DNA of 64,000 nt from Streptomyces sp. NBC_01803 (GCF_035917415.1 NZ_CP109073.1:4448501-4512500), one strand, 5' to 3'; shown: positions 53,735 to 62,724, counted from the stretch's first letter. Notes: generated by a model from the sequence alone, not told the origin. Made by a program: numbers and translations.

Positions 53735-54886
53735 CTACAGGGAGGTGCGGAACGGCCCGGTGACCTCGTAGGTGATGCCGCCGGTGCTGGAGCCCGACGT
53801 GCCGCGCTGGGAGGAGAAGTAGAGCCGGTTCCCCGCGGGGTTGAACGCGGGGCCGGTGATCTCGGACCCCGACTGGCCGGTCACCCGCAGGAACGGGGCG
53901 ATGACATCGCCCGGCGTGATGACGCAGATCTCCATGTTGCCTCCGTCCTCGGCCACATACAGGTCGCCGACGGAGGCGGCGGTGATGTTGTCCACGCCGG
54001 TCAGCGGGGCGCCGGAGACGTTGTCGTCGTAGATGACGGCGATGGTGTTGGCGGAAGCGTTGTACGCCCACACCCGGTTGTCGCCCTTGGTGGTGAAGTA
54101 GCAGATGTTGTCGCGGTAATAGCAGCCCTCGCCGCCGTTGAACAGCTTGGCGCCCGACACCTGGTCGCGGGTCGGCGCGGGACTTCCGTCCGGGTCGGGC
54201 ACGTTGACCCAGGACAGGGTGCCGGACGACTCGCGCAGCACCTGGAGGGTCCCGGACGACAGGTTGCCCCAGGTGCTGGGAACGAAGCGGTAGAAGCAGC
54301 CGTCCGACTCGTCCTCGGTCAGGTAGATGACGCGGCGGACCGGATCGGCCGCCGCGGCCTCGTGGTTGAACCGGCCCATCGCCGCGCGCCGCACCGAGGC
54401 GTTCACGCCCCACGGGTCGGTCTCGTAGACGTATCCGCCGCTGACCTCCTCACAGGACAGCCAGGTGTTCCACGGAGTCGCGCCCCCCGCGCAATTGCGG
54501 TTGGTACCCGAGAGGATGCGGTAGGCGCCGGTGACCGATCCCGAGCCGTTGAACTTCACGGCGCTCGCGCCGCCGCCGCTGGAACTGCTGACCTCGGCGT
54601 TGGACACGTAGATCCACCCCGAGCCGTCGGCGAAGCACGCGCCGCCGTCCGGCGCCTGGTGCCAGGTGTAACCGGTGCCGGCGACAGTCTGTCCGGTGCG
54701 GGCTATCACGCGGCTGGTGAACCCGGACGGCAGCATGACCCCGTTGGCGTCGGCGGCGCGCAGCGCTCCGTAGGGCCCGGTGCCCGGCAGCGCCGGATAG
54801 GCGGCGGCCTGCCGCCACAGGGATCCGGAAAAGGCGGTCGCGCCCGCTCCGATGGCGGCGGCACGAAGTACGGTACGGCGTTCCAT
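53735..54886 (-). CDS. PhoX-like (DUF839) secreted protein
   Basis: 383 aa from ATG 54886 (AGGAG 8 nt upstream). Tat-type signal ERRTVLRAAAIGAGATAFSG. The body is a beta-propeller-like protein with SCEEVSGGYVYETDPWG, GRFNHEAAAADPVRRVIYLTEDES and AKLFNGGEGCYYRDNICYFTT, typical of the DUF839/PhoX group of Ca/Fe-dependent alkaline phosphatases. Phosphatase activity is known for only some members. One GTTCACC PHO-box-like half-site lies about 110 bp upstream on the minus strand, but no second half-site. Confidence 0.8.
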   Translation of the reverse strand: MERRTVLRAAAIGAGATAFSGSLWRQAAAYPALPGTGPYGALRAADANGVMLPSGFTSRVIARTGQTVAGTGYTWHQAPDGGACFADGSGWIYVSNAEVSSSSGGGASAVKFNGSGSVTGAYRILSGTNRNCAGGATPWNTWLSCEEVSGGYVYETDPWGVNASVRRAAMGRFNHEAAAADPVRRVIYLTEDESDGCFYRFVPSTWGNLSSGTLQVLRESSGTLSWVNVPDPDGSPAPTRDQVSGAKLFNGGEGCYYRDNICYFTTKGDNRVWAYNASANTIAVIYDDNVSGAPLTGVDNITAASVGDLYVAEDGGNMEICVITPGDVIAPFLRVTGQSGSEITGPAFNPAGNRLYFSSQRGTSGSSTGGITYEVTGPFRTSL

Positions 54887-55053
54887 GGCCACACTCCTGT
54901 TCCTCTGCTCCACTTGGACACCGTGGAGCGTAGGAGCGGCCGAAGGCGCCGATAAGGATCGCAGAGGGGAACTCTCCCGGACCGCGAGGCGCCGCCGGGT
55001 GAACGCGGGAGGAAATCATCGACGAGTGCCCTGGCACGGGTTTCGACGTGCCG

Positions 55054-55929
55054 TCAGCTGTCCGCTTCGATCTCCGCGATCCGCCTCCGAATGGCCGGAT
55101 CGTCCACGAGGTGCGGCGGAAGCGTCGTCGTGGAATCGATGACGGCGCCGGCGATCTGTTCCACGCTCAGCGTGGCGAAGGTGAGGTCCGTGCCGCGCAG
55201 ATCCGCGTCGGTCAGGTTCGCGTCGGTCAGGTTCGCGCCGCTCAGGTCGGCTTCCGACAGGACCGCGCCGGACAGATCCGCGTAAGGCATATAGGCGTTG
55301 GTCAGCCGCGCGCGGTAGAGGAAGGCGCGCGAGAGATTCCCGTAGGGGATATCGGTGACGGAGAGGTCGGCGCCCCGGAGATCCAGAGTGAAATACGGGT
55401 CGTCGTACGTGGGATCGCGGTAGACGAGCACGAGGAGCGCGGCGTTCACGTCGGCTCGCGCGCCAGGAACGGGTGGGACCGCGCCCTCCTCCACTTCCGC
55501 TTCCTCCGCCGCCGGTTGGGCGGTGTGGGTGCGGATGAATGCGGCCAGGACGTTCGAGATGGTGCGGTGGTCACGGGGCGAGTCCTGCATGATGCGCTGC
55601 AGCGCGTAGATGCCGCCCAGACGCACATCCGTGGCGTCGTCGCCGAGGTTGGTCACCGCCGCGTTGTACCGGTCGGTGATCTGTCCCTCCTGGGTGACGA
55701 GGAGTTGGTCGCGGTTGATCCCCAGCTCCTGCCGGACCTGAATGTTGGAGTACCACAGGCCGATCGCGGCGACGAGGGACGCGAGAATGACCGAGGCCAG
55801 CTCTATCCTGCGCGCCCAGTCGAGCCCGTCGCCCGAGCCGGTGCCGCCGGACCGCCGGGAGGAGCCCGGGGCTTGTGAGGCGCGCCGGGTCGCCGCACGG
55901 CGTAACTGCCGACCGTTTCCGTAAGGCAT
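55054..55929 (-). CDS. Membrane-anchored pentapeptide-repeat protein
   Basis: 291 aa. A basic N-terminus is followed by one membrane helix (IELASVILASLVAAIGLWYS, about 42-63), a helical stretch with YNAAVTNLGDDATDVRLGGIYAL (a segment common in actinobacterial pentapeptide proteins), and C-terminal pentapeptide repeats A(D/N)LSGA-like at about 200-265. The right-handed helix may bind a protein or lipid partner; function unknown. Confidence 0.78.
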   Translation of the reverse strand: MPYGNGRQLRRAATRRASQAPGSSRRSGGTGSGDGLDWARRIELASVILASLVAAIGLWYSNIQVRQELGINRDQLLVTQEGQITDRYNAAVTNLGDDATDVRLGGIYALQRIMQDSPRDHRTISNVLAAFIRTHTAQPAAEEAEVEEGAVPPVPGARADVNAALLVLVYRDPTYDDPYFTLDLRGADLSVTDIPYGNLSRAFLYRARLTNAYMPYADLSGAVLSEADLSGANLTDANLTDADLRGTDLTFATLSVEQIAGAVIDSTTTLPPHLVDDPAIRRRIAEIEADS

Positions 55930-56071
55930 GCGACCTGTCGCCCCCCTGTCCGCGGCGCGCCACCTCGCCCCGCGTGAAGGTCCGGTGCGTGAGATGACGT
56001 CAGCATTCCATAATGGACTGACAATCACACCGGTAGGGGCGATCCTCGCCCTTCTCCGCACGGAACCGCCG

Positions 56072-56239
56072 TCAGCGGCCGGGGCGGCGGCCTCCGCGGC
56101 GGAAGCGCACCGCGCCGAGGACCAGATCGGCGAGCAGCACGGCCGCACCGATGAACAGCAGGACGAGCAGCCCCTCGGCGGCCACGCCGATGATCCCCAG
56201 AATCAGCGCCAGCAGGAGCAGCAGCAGGAACAGCACCAT
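56072..56239 (-). CDS. 55-residue membrane protein
   Basis: MVLFLLLLLLALILGIIGVA followed by a second hydrophobic segment and a basic tail (RFRRGGRRPGR). Two membrane helices, GGGAAG upstream. Small proteins of this kind are common in actinobacteria and uncharacterised. Confidence 0.6.
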   Translation of the reverse strand: MVLFLLLLLLALILGIIGVAAEGLLVLLFIGAAVLLADLVLGAVRFRRGGRRPGR

Positions 56240-56327
56240 CTTCTTCTTCCCTCTTCTTCCCTCCGGGCGTCCGGTCGTCGTTTTCGTCGGCCCGTCAGCG
56301 GCACCCCAGCGGCGTGCCAGCCGCCGG

Positions 56328-56684
56328 TCAGCGGCGCGCCAGCCGCCGTTCGCCGCCCATGCCCGGCTGGTAGCCCAGCTCGTAGTGGGAGAAGACGGCG
56401 GCCTCGTCCTCGGCAGGCAGCTCGCCGTCGGTGTCGATGGCGGGGGCGCCCTTGACCTGGTTCTTGGCGTGGGTGACCTTCAGATAGCCCGGCCCGACGG
56501 TCGCCCCGGCGAGAGGCACGAACACCAGGCGGCGGCGCGTGGGCACGCCGACCGTGACCGTGGCGAAGGCGGGCCGGTCGGTGGCGGTGTCCACGTAGAC
56601 GGCCTCCAGCGTGCCGATCCTGTGGCCGCCCGGATCGACCACGTCGTGCCCCCGCCAATCCCGGATGTTGTCCGCTTCGAACAT
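56328..56684 (-). CDS. PRC-barrel domain protein
   Basis: 118 aa with a single PRC-barrel (WRGHDVVDPGGHRIGTLEAV, then FVPLAGATVGPGYLKVTHAK) and a short acidic C-terminus. GGAGG precedes the ATG. PRC-barrel proteins of this sort in Streptomyces are stress-associated and otherwise unstudied. The 56.1-kb small membrane protein lies downstream on the same strand. Confidence 0.78.
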   Translation of the reverse strand: MFEADNIRDWRGHDVVDPGGHRIGTLEAVYVDTATDRPAFATVTVGVPTRRRLVFVPLAGATVGPGYLKVTHAKNQVKGAPAIDTDGELPAEDEAAVFSHYELGYQPGMGGERRLARR

Positions 56685-56832
56685 CGCTGGCCTCCTGCCG
56701 CGTGTGCTGGGGAACTCTGGTGCCAAGAGCCCTTCCGAGGATCACGGAAGCAAGACCGCGCGCGGGACTCCGGACCGCCCGGGAAGGACACTTCCCACTG
56801 AAAAGCACCCGAATGCCCCGGTCGGCGCCCCC

Positions 56833-57090
56833 TCACACCTCGTCGGCGTGCGGGGGACCGGTCACCAGCCGGGGCCGGAACGGCCCGGAGTCCTCGGGCG
56901 GGCGGGCGGTGTCCACGGTCAGGTGGAGCGTGGTCTCACCGAGCCGGTCGTCGACGGGATGCCCACGCCGCACGGTGGTGGCGAACCGGAGCCGGAGCGT
57001 CTCGGCGATCTGGCGCGCCGCCTCGGGGGAGGCGGCGATGATGCGGACCTCGGCGAGGCCCGGTGCGGAATGTGGCTCGTCAGACACCAT
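56833..57090 (-). CDS. Small hypothetical protein
   Basis: 85 aa from ATG 57090 (a longer 106-aa form is possible). AEVRIIAASPEAARQIAETL followed by RFATTVRRGHP suggests a short alpha/beta fold, as in small proteins that accompany DUF5994 genes. The start overlaps the preceding stop by 11 nt, so it is the third gene of a leftward operon. Function unknown. Confidence 0.6.
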   Translation of the reverse strand: MVSDEPHSAPGLAEVRIIAASPEAARQIAETLRLRFATTVRRGHPVDDRLGETTLHLTVDTARPPEDSGPFRPRLVTGPPHADEV

Positions 57091-57253
57091 GGTGCTTTCT
57101 GGAACGGGGACGAGGGGCGAGGGGGAGGCGGGACGGCGGGCGCGGGCGCCCACGCCCGCCGTCCCGCCTGTCGAGCAGCCACATCATGAACGCTCCCGAC
57201 GCGAGCGCCGTGAGGAGCGTCGTCACGGCGACGGCCGTTTCCACGACGCTCAC
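57080..57253 (-). CDS. 57-residue single-pass membrane protein
   Basis: GTG start overlapping the DUF5994-like stop (GTGA). One membrane helix (VETAVAVTTLLTALASGAFMMWLL), then a basic Arg/Pro-rich tail. It sits between the DUF5994-like gene and the 85-aa gene in one operon. Confidence 0.5.
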   Translation of the reverse strand: MSVVETAVAVTTLLTALASGAFMMWLLDRRDGGRGRPRPPSRLPLAPRPRSRKHHGV

Positions 57254-57801
57254 GCGGGGCCCGGACCCGGGGGCGGGGCGGCCGGGACGGCGAGGCCCCG
57301 CCCGCCCCCGGCTTCCCAGTCCACCACCCGGGCGCTGTCGCCCGCCGCCGCGACGGCCGTCCGCGCCTGGGCCATCAGGGCTCCGGCGGTGAGGGTGCTG
57401 CCCGGATCGGACGCGGCGGCCATCAGCCGGGCGGCTGTGGCGGCCGGTGTCCCCGGCGGGATCACCAGGAGGTCCCAGCGCTTCACCCTGCCGGAGAGCA
57501 GGAGCAGCGCGTGCGGGTCCTGTTCGGCGGAGAACCAGCCCACGTGCACCACACGCCCGGGGACGAGAATCTTCCTCGGGATGATGGGCCAGTGGGCGGG
57601 ATTCACCGCCGCGCGGGTGACCCGTCCCCACCGGCTGTCGAACTCAGCCGTGAGGAGCGGGAGTTCGAGCATGAGATCACGGGAGTACGGCCACCAGGCG
57701 CCGTCCAGGGGACCCGGGCCGCTGCCCCCGGGTGCCAGGGAGAGGCGGATGATCCGTGTGTCGGGGTGCTGTGCCGTCGTCGGATCGGAGATCACGGTCA
57801 T
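57250..57801 (-). CDS. DUF5994-family protein
   Basis: 183 aa: RLSLAPGGSGPGPLDGAWWP, RWGRVTRAAVNPAHWPIIPR, HVGWFSAEQDPHALLLLS and LLVIPPGTPAATAARLMAAA, the conserved blocks of a widespread actinobacterial family of unknown function (DUF5994, named from memory). Soluble. It heads a three-gene leftward operon with two very small proteins, all overlapping. Confidence 0.7.
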   Translation of the reverse strand: MTVISDPTTAQHPDTRIIRLSLAPGGSGPGPLDGAWWPYSRDLMLELPLLTAEFDSRWGRVTRAAVNPAHWPIIPRKILVPGRVVHVGWFSAEQDPHALLLLSGRVKRWDLLVIPPGTPAATAARLMAAASDPGSTLTAGALMAQARTAVAAAGDSARVVDWEAGGGRGLAVPAAPPPGPGPA

Positions 57802-58105
57802 GGCACGACCATTCCCGGGCGGGTGTGCCCGGTGCTGTGGATCGCCGAGAACGACGCCGGCAAGACCGCCGGAATGCGAAGTGCCCTCGGTGCCACCAGC
57901 CTACTCCGGCCGCTGTCCGAATGGGCCGTGACGGGAAACCGTCAGGGGAGGCCGCCCGGGCCCACGCCGTGGACCGCGTATGTCGGGAGCATGTCGCATT
58001 TCCGGACCTCCGTCTGATCCGGCAGGCCCGAACGGTGGGTGTTGAACACCGCGTTCCGTCCGTGGTGGTTCCCCGGCCGCTCACCGAGGTACAGGAGGGG
58101 CCGGG
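57802..58105. other. Intergenic stretch
   Basis: 304 bp between the DUF5994-like start and the regulator remnant. No gene, repeat or clear promoter motif was found; it presumably carries the leftward promoter of the DUF5994-like operon. Confidence 0.4.
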
Positions 58106-58876
58106 CTACGCGTTCGGCTTGGCCGGGAGCGTCGCCGGCCCTGGGGAGCCCGGTCCGAGGTCCGGGCGGGGAGTGCCGGATCGGGCCATCGTGGGTGAAG
58201 ACGTACGGCGTCCCGCCAACGCTGGTGCTGGTGCTGGTGCTGGTGCTGGTGCTGGTGCTGGTGCCGGTGCTGGTGTCACGGGAGCGCGGTGGCGGTGGCC
58301 GCCTGTGACGCGGAGAAGGTCGAGCTTTCCCGCGTCGCCGCTCCCGGCCGCCGCCGTGTAGGTGACCATCCGCAGGTCGGCGCCGGGGACGATGAGGACA
58401 TCGCAGTCGAGCAGGATGTCGCCGATCTCCGGATGCCGGATCGTCTTCCGCTCGGTCACGTGCGGGGTCGGCGTCGCCGTGGCCCAGTGGTGGGCGAAGG
58501 CGTCGGACGCTCCCCGCAGCTCCCGCACGAGACGACCGAGTCGGGCGTCCGCGGGATAGCGGGAGACGGCGTCCTTGAGGTCGGCGACGATCGACGCCGC
58601 GAAGGTGTCCTCGCCGTGCTCGGACCGGATGGGACGCAGCGCGGCGCGGGCCGGGCCGTCACCGAACAGGGCTCGGGGGAGGTTCCGCTCGGCGGCCGGG
58701 AGCTCGGCGGGGTCCCCGTGCAGGGCGCTCCACATGGTGTTCCACCACACGAGCGCCCAGTCGGCGGTGAACACCCCGATCGGGACGTCCCCGAGCCGAG
58801 CGGCGAGCCGCTGGACACCCGCCGGCACATGGGTGCTGACCGTCCCGTCGCGCGGCGGCAGCAGCCCGGCGCGGAG
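58106..58876 (-). pseudogene. MmyB-like regulator remnant lacking its HTH
   Basis: The MmyB-type ligand domain is intact (RLAARLGDVPIGVFTADWAL, WWNTMWSALHGDP, HHWATATPTPHVTERKTIRH, HPEIGDILLDCDVL). It begins with the segment RLRAGLLPPRDGTVSTHVP that normally joins the HTH to this domain. The roughly 75-residue XRE HTH is absent and no good start exists; GTG 58828 would give 240 aa. Beyond the usual C-terminus the frame runs on through an Ala-Pro repeat for about 60 residues. It is probably a non-functional regulator, or at most a ligand-binding stub. Confidence 0.65.
58221..58274 (-). repeat. Hexanucleotide repeat (GCTGGT)n
   Basis: Nine units, one with a single change, encoding Ala-Pro on the minus strand at the C-terminus of the MmyB-like remnant. 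Confidence 0.95.
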
Positions 58877-59152
58877 CCGACTTCGCGGCGGCCGGGACGC
58901 CGTGCGGGACGCGCTGGTCGAGGCGGTCCGCGTCCGGCGGGAGGGCGCCGCGGGGCGGTGGTGTCACGGATTGGGCATGAGGGCTGCGCCGTTGAAGGGT
59001 GAACGGTAAGCTGACCGGCGACTCCACCATTCATCGATCCCCCATTCTTCCTGCGCGAGGTGTCCGCAATATCGGGAAGCTGTGGGGGTGGGGGCCGGGG
59101 GCGGATCGACACCGGTACCGGGTCGGGGGGAAGTCAGTGGGGGAGGGGTGTC

Positions 59153-59809
59153 ATGATCTCCGTTCAGCCGGTCGTCAGGCCGGCCGAGGACATGTTCCTG
59201 CGGCTCGGACCGTCCCGCAGGTGGTATCTGGTGGCCGTGGCCCTGTGGGTCGGCGCGTTTGCGCTTCTCTTCGGCTACGGATACGGCCAGAAGACCCGGT
59301 TGGATGATGCGGCGGCCGGCTTCGCGCGCGCCGACCAGGGCGGTGAGCTGGAGTTCCGGGTCACGGCCGGGCAGGGCGGCACCTGGGCGTTCTGGCTGGA
59401 GACCGAACCGGGCACCGAACGTCTTCCCCTGGTGCAGGCCATGCTCGACCAAGGACGGCCGCGCGCGGTCCTGGTGACGGTCACGGACGAGCGAGGCAAT
59501 GCGGTGCCGGTCGAAGAGAGCACCGCTTTCGAGCACCGCGCCGCCACGGACAGCGGCTGGCGGGACGGCTGGGCCGTGGGTGAGGCGGAACTGCCGCCCG
59601 GTGTCTACCGGTTGACGCTCCCGGAGTACGACGACTGGTCGGCCGGCGGGGAGTCCCTGGCCGGCATCGCGGCAGCCCCCGCCCCGGCCGGCCAGCCGCT
59701 GTGGCCGCTGGCCGCCGCCGCGGGCGGTGCCCTGCTGGGCCTGCTGACCGCGCTGGTCACGGTGCGCCGACGGACCCGGGCCACGGAACGCGCGGCGGTG
59801 GGGCGGTGA
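59153..59809 (+). CDS. Membrane protein, first gene of a three-gene unit
   Basis: 218 aa; GGGGGAGGGG precedes the ATG. Two membrane helices (about residues 25-45 and 183-203) enclose an extracytoplasmic beta-rich domain (ELEFRVTAGQGGTWAFWLET, PGVYRLTLPEYDDWSAGG) of the kind seen in ligand-binding or pre-peptidase-like modules. No family is recognised. The next gene starts 115 bp downstream. Confidence 0.6.
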   Translation: MISVQPVVRPAEDMFLRLGPSRRWYLVAVALWVGAFALLFGYGYGQKTRLDDAAAGFARADQGGELEFRVTAGQGGTWAFWLETEPGTERLPLVQAMLDQGRPRAVLVTVTDERGNAVPVEESTAFEHRAATDSGWRDGWAVGEAELPPGVYRLTLPEYDDWSAGGESLAGIAAAPAPAGQPLWPLAAAAGGALLGLLTALVTVRRRTRATERAAVGR

Positions 59810-59923
59810 CCAGCCGGGCCGCGGCCCGCACGGTAGGCCGGGAGCCGGCGGCCGGGAGAGCGTCAAGAACCGGTGCCGCGCGCGCCGGTGCGGTGGATAC
59901 CCGGGGTGGGAGGGCGAACGACG

Positions 59924-60442
59924 ATGGATGAGCAGCGCGATCTCGTTTTCGCGACCGAGAGCGAACTCGGCGCACGGGCCAGGCAGGGCGACTTCGCCGC
60001 CTTCAACGAACTGCACAGTCGGCAGCGGATGGACCCGCATCTGGAGCGCATGCGGCTGGCCGAGGGTCGCCGACCGGCCGCCGGGCGGGTGGTGGACGCC
60101 CAGTTGCTGTGGAATCTGTTCCTGCTGGCGCTGCCGGTGCTGGCGCTGATCTCAGTGATCCGGGGCCTGGCCCGGGGCACCGAGTGGCTGGCCGAACAGT
60201 CGGTCCTGGCGCCGCTGTTCCCGGCCCCCGGCGACTCCCTGGCCCGCTATCTGCTGTCTGTCCTCACCCTGCTGCTGCTGATCCCCGGCAGCCTGGGCGT
60301 GCTGGCAGCCCGGCTGAGTTCCACCCGGCTGCGCGTCCCGGCCCGGCTGGTCCTCGTCCCGGCCGCCACCCTGCTGGTCCCGGTGATCCTGTTCATCACC
60401 GAGTCCACCACCACCGCCGACTTGATGAGGCTGCCCGGATGA
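59924..60442 (+). CDS. Hypothetical membrane protein, second gene of the unit
   Basis: 172 aa with GGGAGGG upstream. A charged N-terminus of about 55 residues precedes three membrane helices (LLWNLFLLALPVLALISVI, LSVLTLLLLIPGSLGVLAA, VLVPAATLLVPVILFITES). No family recognised. Its stop overlaps the next start (ATGA), so the two are translationally coupled. Confidence 0.6.
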   Translation: MDEQRDLVFATESELGARARQGDFAAFNELHSRQRMDPHLERMRLAEGRRPAAGRVVDAQLLWNLFLLALPVLALISVIRGLARGTEWLAEQSVLAPLFPAPGDSLARYLLSVLTLLLLIPGSLGVLAARLSSTRLRVPARLVLVPAATLLVPVILFITESTTTADLMRLPG

Positions 60443-61368
60443 GCGTGCTGGACGAGGCGATCGCGGCGCTGCGCCATCCGCGCACGCTGGTCACCGTGAC
60501 GCTGGCGGCCGGCGGCGGACTGCTGCTGATCCTGGGCTCGCTGCTGCCCTGGATCGGCGGGCCGGACGCCGGCGAGGTGGTCTACGGGGCGAGCGAGCAC
60601 GGGCTCGGCTCCCGGGCCGGGCTGTCCGGTGGCGACGGCGGGATCACCCTGGCCGCAGGCATCGTCGCGGTGCCCACCGGGCTGTGGTACCTGACCGGCC
60701 AGGCCGGCCGCCGCAGCCGGATGGTCCTGCTGGGCGCCGGGGCGCTGGCCGGTGCCTGGGCGCTGCTGCACCTGGCCGAGACCGGGGAGATGCCCGGGCC
60801 GGACGGCGCGACCCTGGACATCTCCCCGGGCGTCGGCCTGTATCTGCTGGTGGCCGGCGCGATCGCGGTGCTGGCCGGCGGGGCGGCGGCGCCCGCCAGC
60901 CGACTGTGGGACCTGATCGCGTTGCGCCGCCGGGTGCTGCGGCTATGGGACCGGGGTCTGGGCTTCGAGGCGGCCGAGCTCCAGCAAAAGCTGCTACGCC
61001 GGATGCGCCGCATGCCCGGCCTGGAGCGCCGCACGCTGGTGATCGAGACCCTGCACCTCGCGGGCCTGTACGTGGACTGCGGGCTGCCGCAGCGCGGGAC
61101 GGAGCTGGTGCTGCGCACCATGGCGGACGCCCCGGCGGCGCTGGCGGACGACGCGGAGGCGCTGGCCGAGGCCCGGGCGCTGGCTGACCACACTCTGGCG
61201 CTGGCCCAGTCGGTGTCCCAGCAGCAGATGGCCACGGGGACGGCCAGCCTGATGCCGATGCCGATGCCGATGCCGATGCAGCCACAGCCACAGCCGGGAC
61301 CGTATCCGCAGCCCGGCCCGCACCAGCAGAACGACCCGCAGCAGGGATTCGGACCGCCGCAGTGGTGA
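60439..61368 (+). CDS. Hypothetical membrane protein with Pro/Gln/Met-rich tail
   Basis: 309 aa. Four membrane helices in the first 150 residues (VTLAAGGGLLLILGSLLPWI and others), then a cytoplasmic helical region (LRLWDRGLGFEAAELQQKLL, LERRTLVIETLHLAGLYVDC) that looks TPR-like, and a disordered tail with MPMPMPMPM and PQPQPQPGP. No family recognised. With its two upstream partners it probably forms a membrane complex. Confidence 0.6.
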   Translation: MSVLDEAIAALRHPRTLVTVTLAAGGGLLLILGSLLPWIGGPDAGEVVYGASEHGLGSRAGLSGGDGGITLAAGIVAVPTGLWYLTGQAGRRSRMVLLGAGALAGAWALLHLAETGEMPGPDGATLDISPGVGLYLLVAGAIAVLAGGAAAPASRLWDLIALRRRVLRLWDRGLGFEAAELQQKLLRRMRRMPGLERRTLVIETLHLAGLYVDCGLPQRGTELVLRTMADAPAALADDAEALAEARALADHTLALAQSVSQQQMATGTASLMPMPMPMPMQPQPQPGPYPQPGPHQQNDPQQGFGPPQW

Positions 61369-61423
61369 ACGGAGTGCGGCCGGCCCGGCCGCACCCCCGT
61401 TCACCGGCCGGGCCAGGCACCGA

Positions 61424-61681
61424 CTCCGCATCATCCTGGAGGTCGTCAGGCGCAGCGACGACATGCGCGGCTTCGTCGTGCCGCCCGGACGCTGGTGCGT
61501 GGAAGGCCCCCTGGCTCGGCTGATGCGTTCGCGTCATCTCGCCCGCGACTACGAGCCCCGGCCGGTCACCAGCGAAGCCGTCGTGCGGAGGTCGATGGCC
61601 ATGCTCAGGGGACGCCGCCTGGCCCGCGGCCGTCACACGGTCACCTTGCCGGGCACCTCAGCCCTTTCTCCAGGTCTGTGA
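61424..61681 (+). mobile_element. IS5-type transposase remnant (C-terminal end)
   Basis: The frame reads LEVVRRSDDMRGFVVPPGRW, then VEGPLARLMRSRHLARDYEP and MAMLRGRRLARG, the C-terminal part of IS5-family DDE transposases (catalytic Glu region VE-x6-L-x-R-x-R-x-L-x-RDYE). The upstream three quarters of the gene and both terminal inverted repeats are missing. It marks an old insertion between the membrane unit and the HEPN/tyrS region. Confidence 0.75.
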
Positions 61682-62268
61682 GGGATCTTCACTGGGCTGA
61701 GCGGCCGGTGGCAGGTTCGGTCAGGAACCGCCGGACAGAGAGAGCGAGTTACATGCCGATGATGCGGCGAACGATGGGGTGCCTGGCATTGGTGGGGGGG
61801 CGGCCGACGGATCATGAGTCCTGGGGAAACCGTCCAGGAACTCCAACGCCCATCTGGCTCAGGCCGTTTGACGCGGCGTACGACGGTCCTGGCGTCGAGC
61901 TCACGCCGTCCCAGCCAACCTCATCCGAAGCAGTCCGCTCCCGGAACGCTCCCGGAATCGCCTCCTGGTGAGTTCCCTCTGACCTCTTTGAAGACTCGCT
62001 GACGGTGCACCCCGGCCGAGCAGCCCCCGCCGGCCTCCCGGCAGGGCTGCTCGCTGTCCGCTCCATCGAACCAGGAGTCGCCCAAACGGCTGGTCCCCGC
62101 GGCATCGCGGTCGGCCGCGCGCGGGCAGGCCAGACCGCAGGCGCCTTTGCCTCCCCGAAACCCCGTCCCACATGACTGCCGCGATGGGCGGTTGGGTCAC
62201 GAGTCACGGGACTCCAGAGATCCCGGCGACAACCCCTCGGCGCACATTCGCATGCGCGCGTCGTGCCT
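61682..62268. other. Non-coding stretch downstream of the transposase remnant
   Basis: 587 bp with no supportable gene on either strand. Base composition is slightly lower in GC than the flanks. It may be further eroded mobile-element sequence. Confidence 0.4.
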
Positions 62269-62622
62269 TCAGGCGTGCGGATCCAGGGTCCGCAACAGCC
62301 CGAGCAGCTCAGTTACGGGGCTGAGTTGCTCCTCGGTTAGTGGGTCTGGGCTGAAGTGCATCAAGTTGTTGCGGAAGCTCCGGCATTCCTCGAGCCAGTC
62401 CAGGAATTGCTCCTGGTCGACGTCCCAGCGGAGTCTCGCCCAGTGGCTGGGTTCCTTCAGCAGGAAGTGGTAGTTGCCGAAGTTCAGGTCCGAGGCCGAC
62501 TGGACGGAATGGCGGCGAGACCCGCGTGCCACGGCCCGGATTTCGTCAACGGTGAAGTGAATATCCACCGTCCGCCGCAGTCCCTGCTCGATCACTCCCG
62601 GGTGCGGGTGTGGCCTTGCCAT
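62269..62622 (-). CDS. Swt1-type HEPN domain protein
   Basis: 117 aa from ATG 62622 (GAGGA 3-4 nt upstream). The segment DLNFGNYHFLLKEPSHWARL, then LEECRSFRNNLMHFSPDPL matches Swt1-like HEPN domains; RNNLMH is the R-x4-H motif of HEPN ribonucleases. In larger homologues this domain sits at the C-terminus after CBS or ATPase domains; here it stands alone. It is divergent from tyrS and beside an IS remnant, so it may be a captured defence fragment. RNase activity is inference. Confidence 0.65.
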   Translation of the reverse strand: MARPHPHPGVIEQGLRRTVDIHFTVDEIRAVARGSRRHSVQSASDLNFGNYHFLLKEPSHWARLRWDVDQEQFLDWLEECRSFRNNLMHFSPDPLTEEQLSPVTELLGLLRTLDPHA

Positions 62623-62676
62623 ATTCCTCACCACTGCCCGCTGACCAGGGCAAACGCAACGGTCCGGCTGGAGCAC

Positions 62677-62682
62677 TAGACT
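62677..62682 (+). promoter_or_regulatory. -10 box TAGACT of tyrS
   Basis: TAGACT about 43 nt upstream of the tyrS GTG, leaving a short leader with AAGGAGA. The leader is too short for a T-box, and none is seen. Confidence 0.45.
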
Positions 62683-62724
62683 AACCGCCACACTGACACC
62701 CGCGACTCAAGGAGACCCAGGACC

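Noticed and set aside
54998..55004. PHO box upstream of the PhoX-like gene
   Set aside because: Only one GTTCACC half-site is present; no second unit at 11-bp spacing, so PhoP control is not claimed.
61812..62207. Minus-strand 131-codon ORF downstream of the transposase remnant
   Set aside because: No recognisable motif, no ribosome site and composition like the other frames; not supported as a gene.
62677..62724. T-box riboswitch upstream of tyrS
   Set aside because: The leader is only about 40 nt, has an ordinary ribosome site and shows no T-box core sequence.
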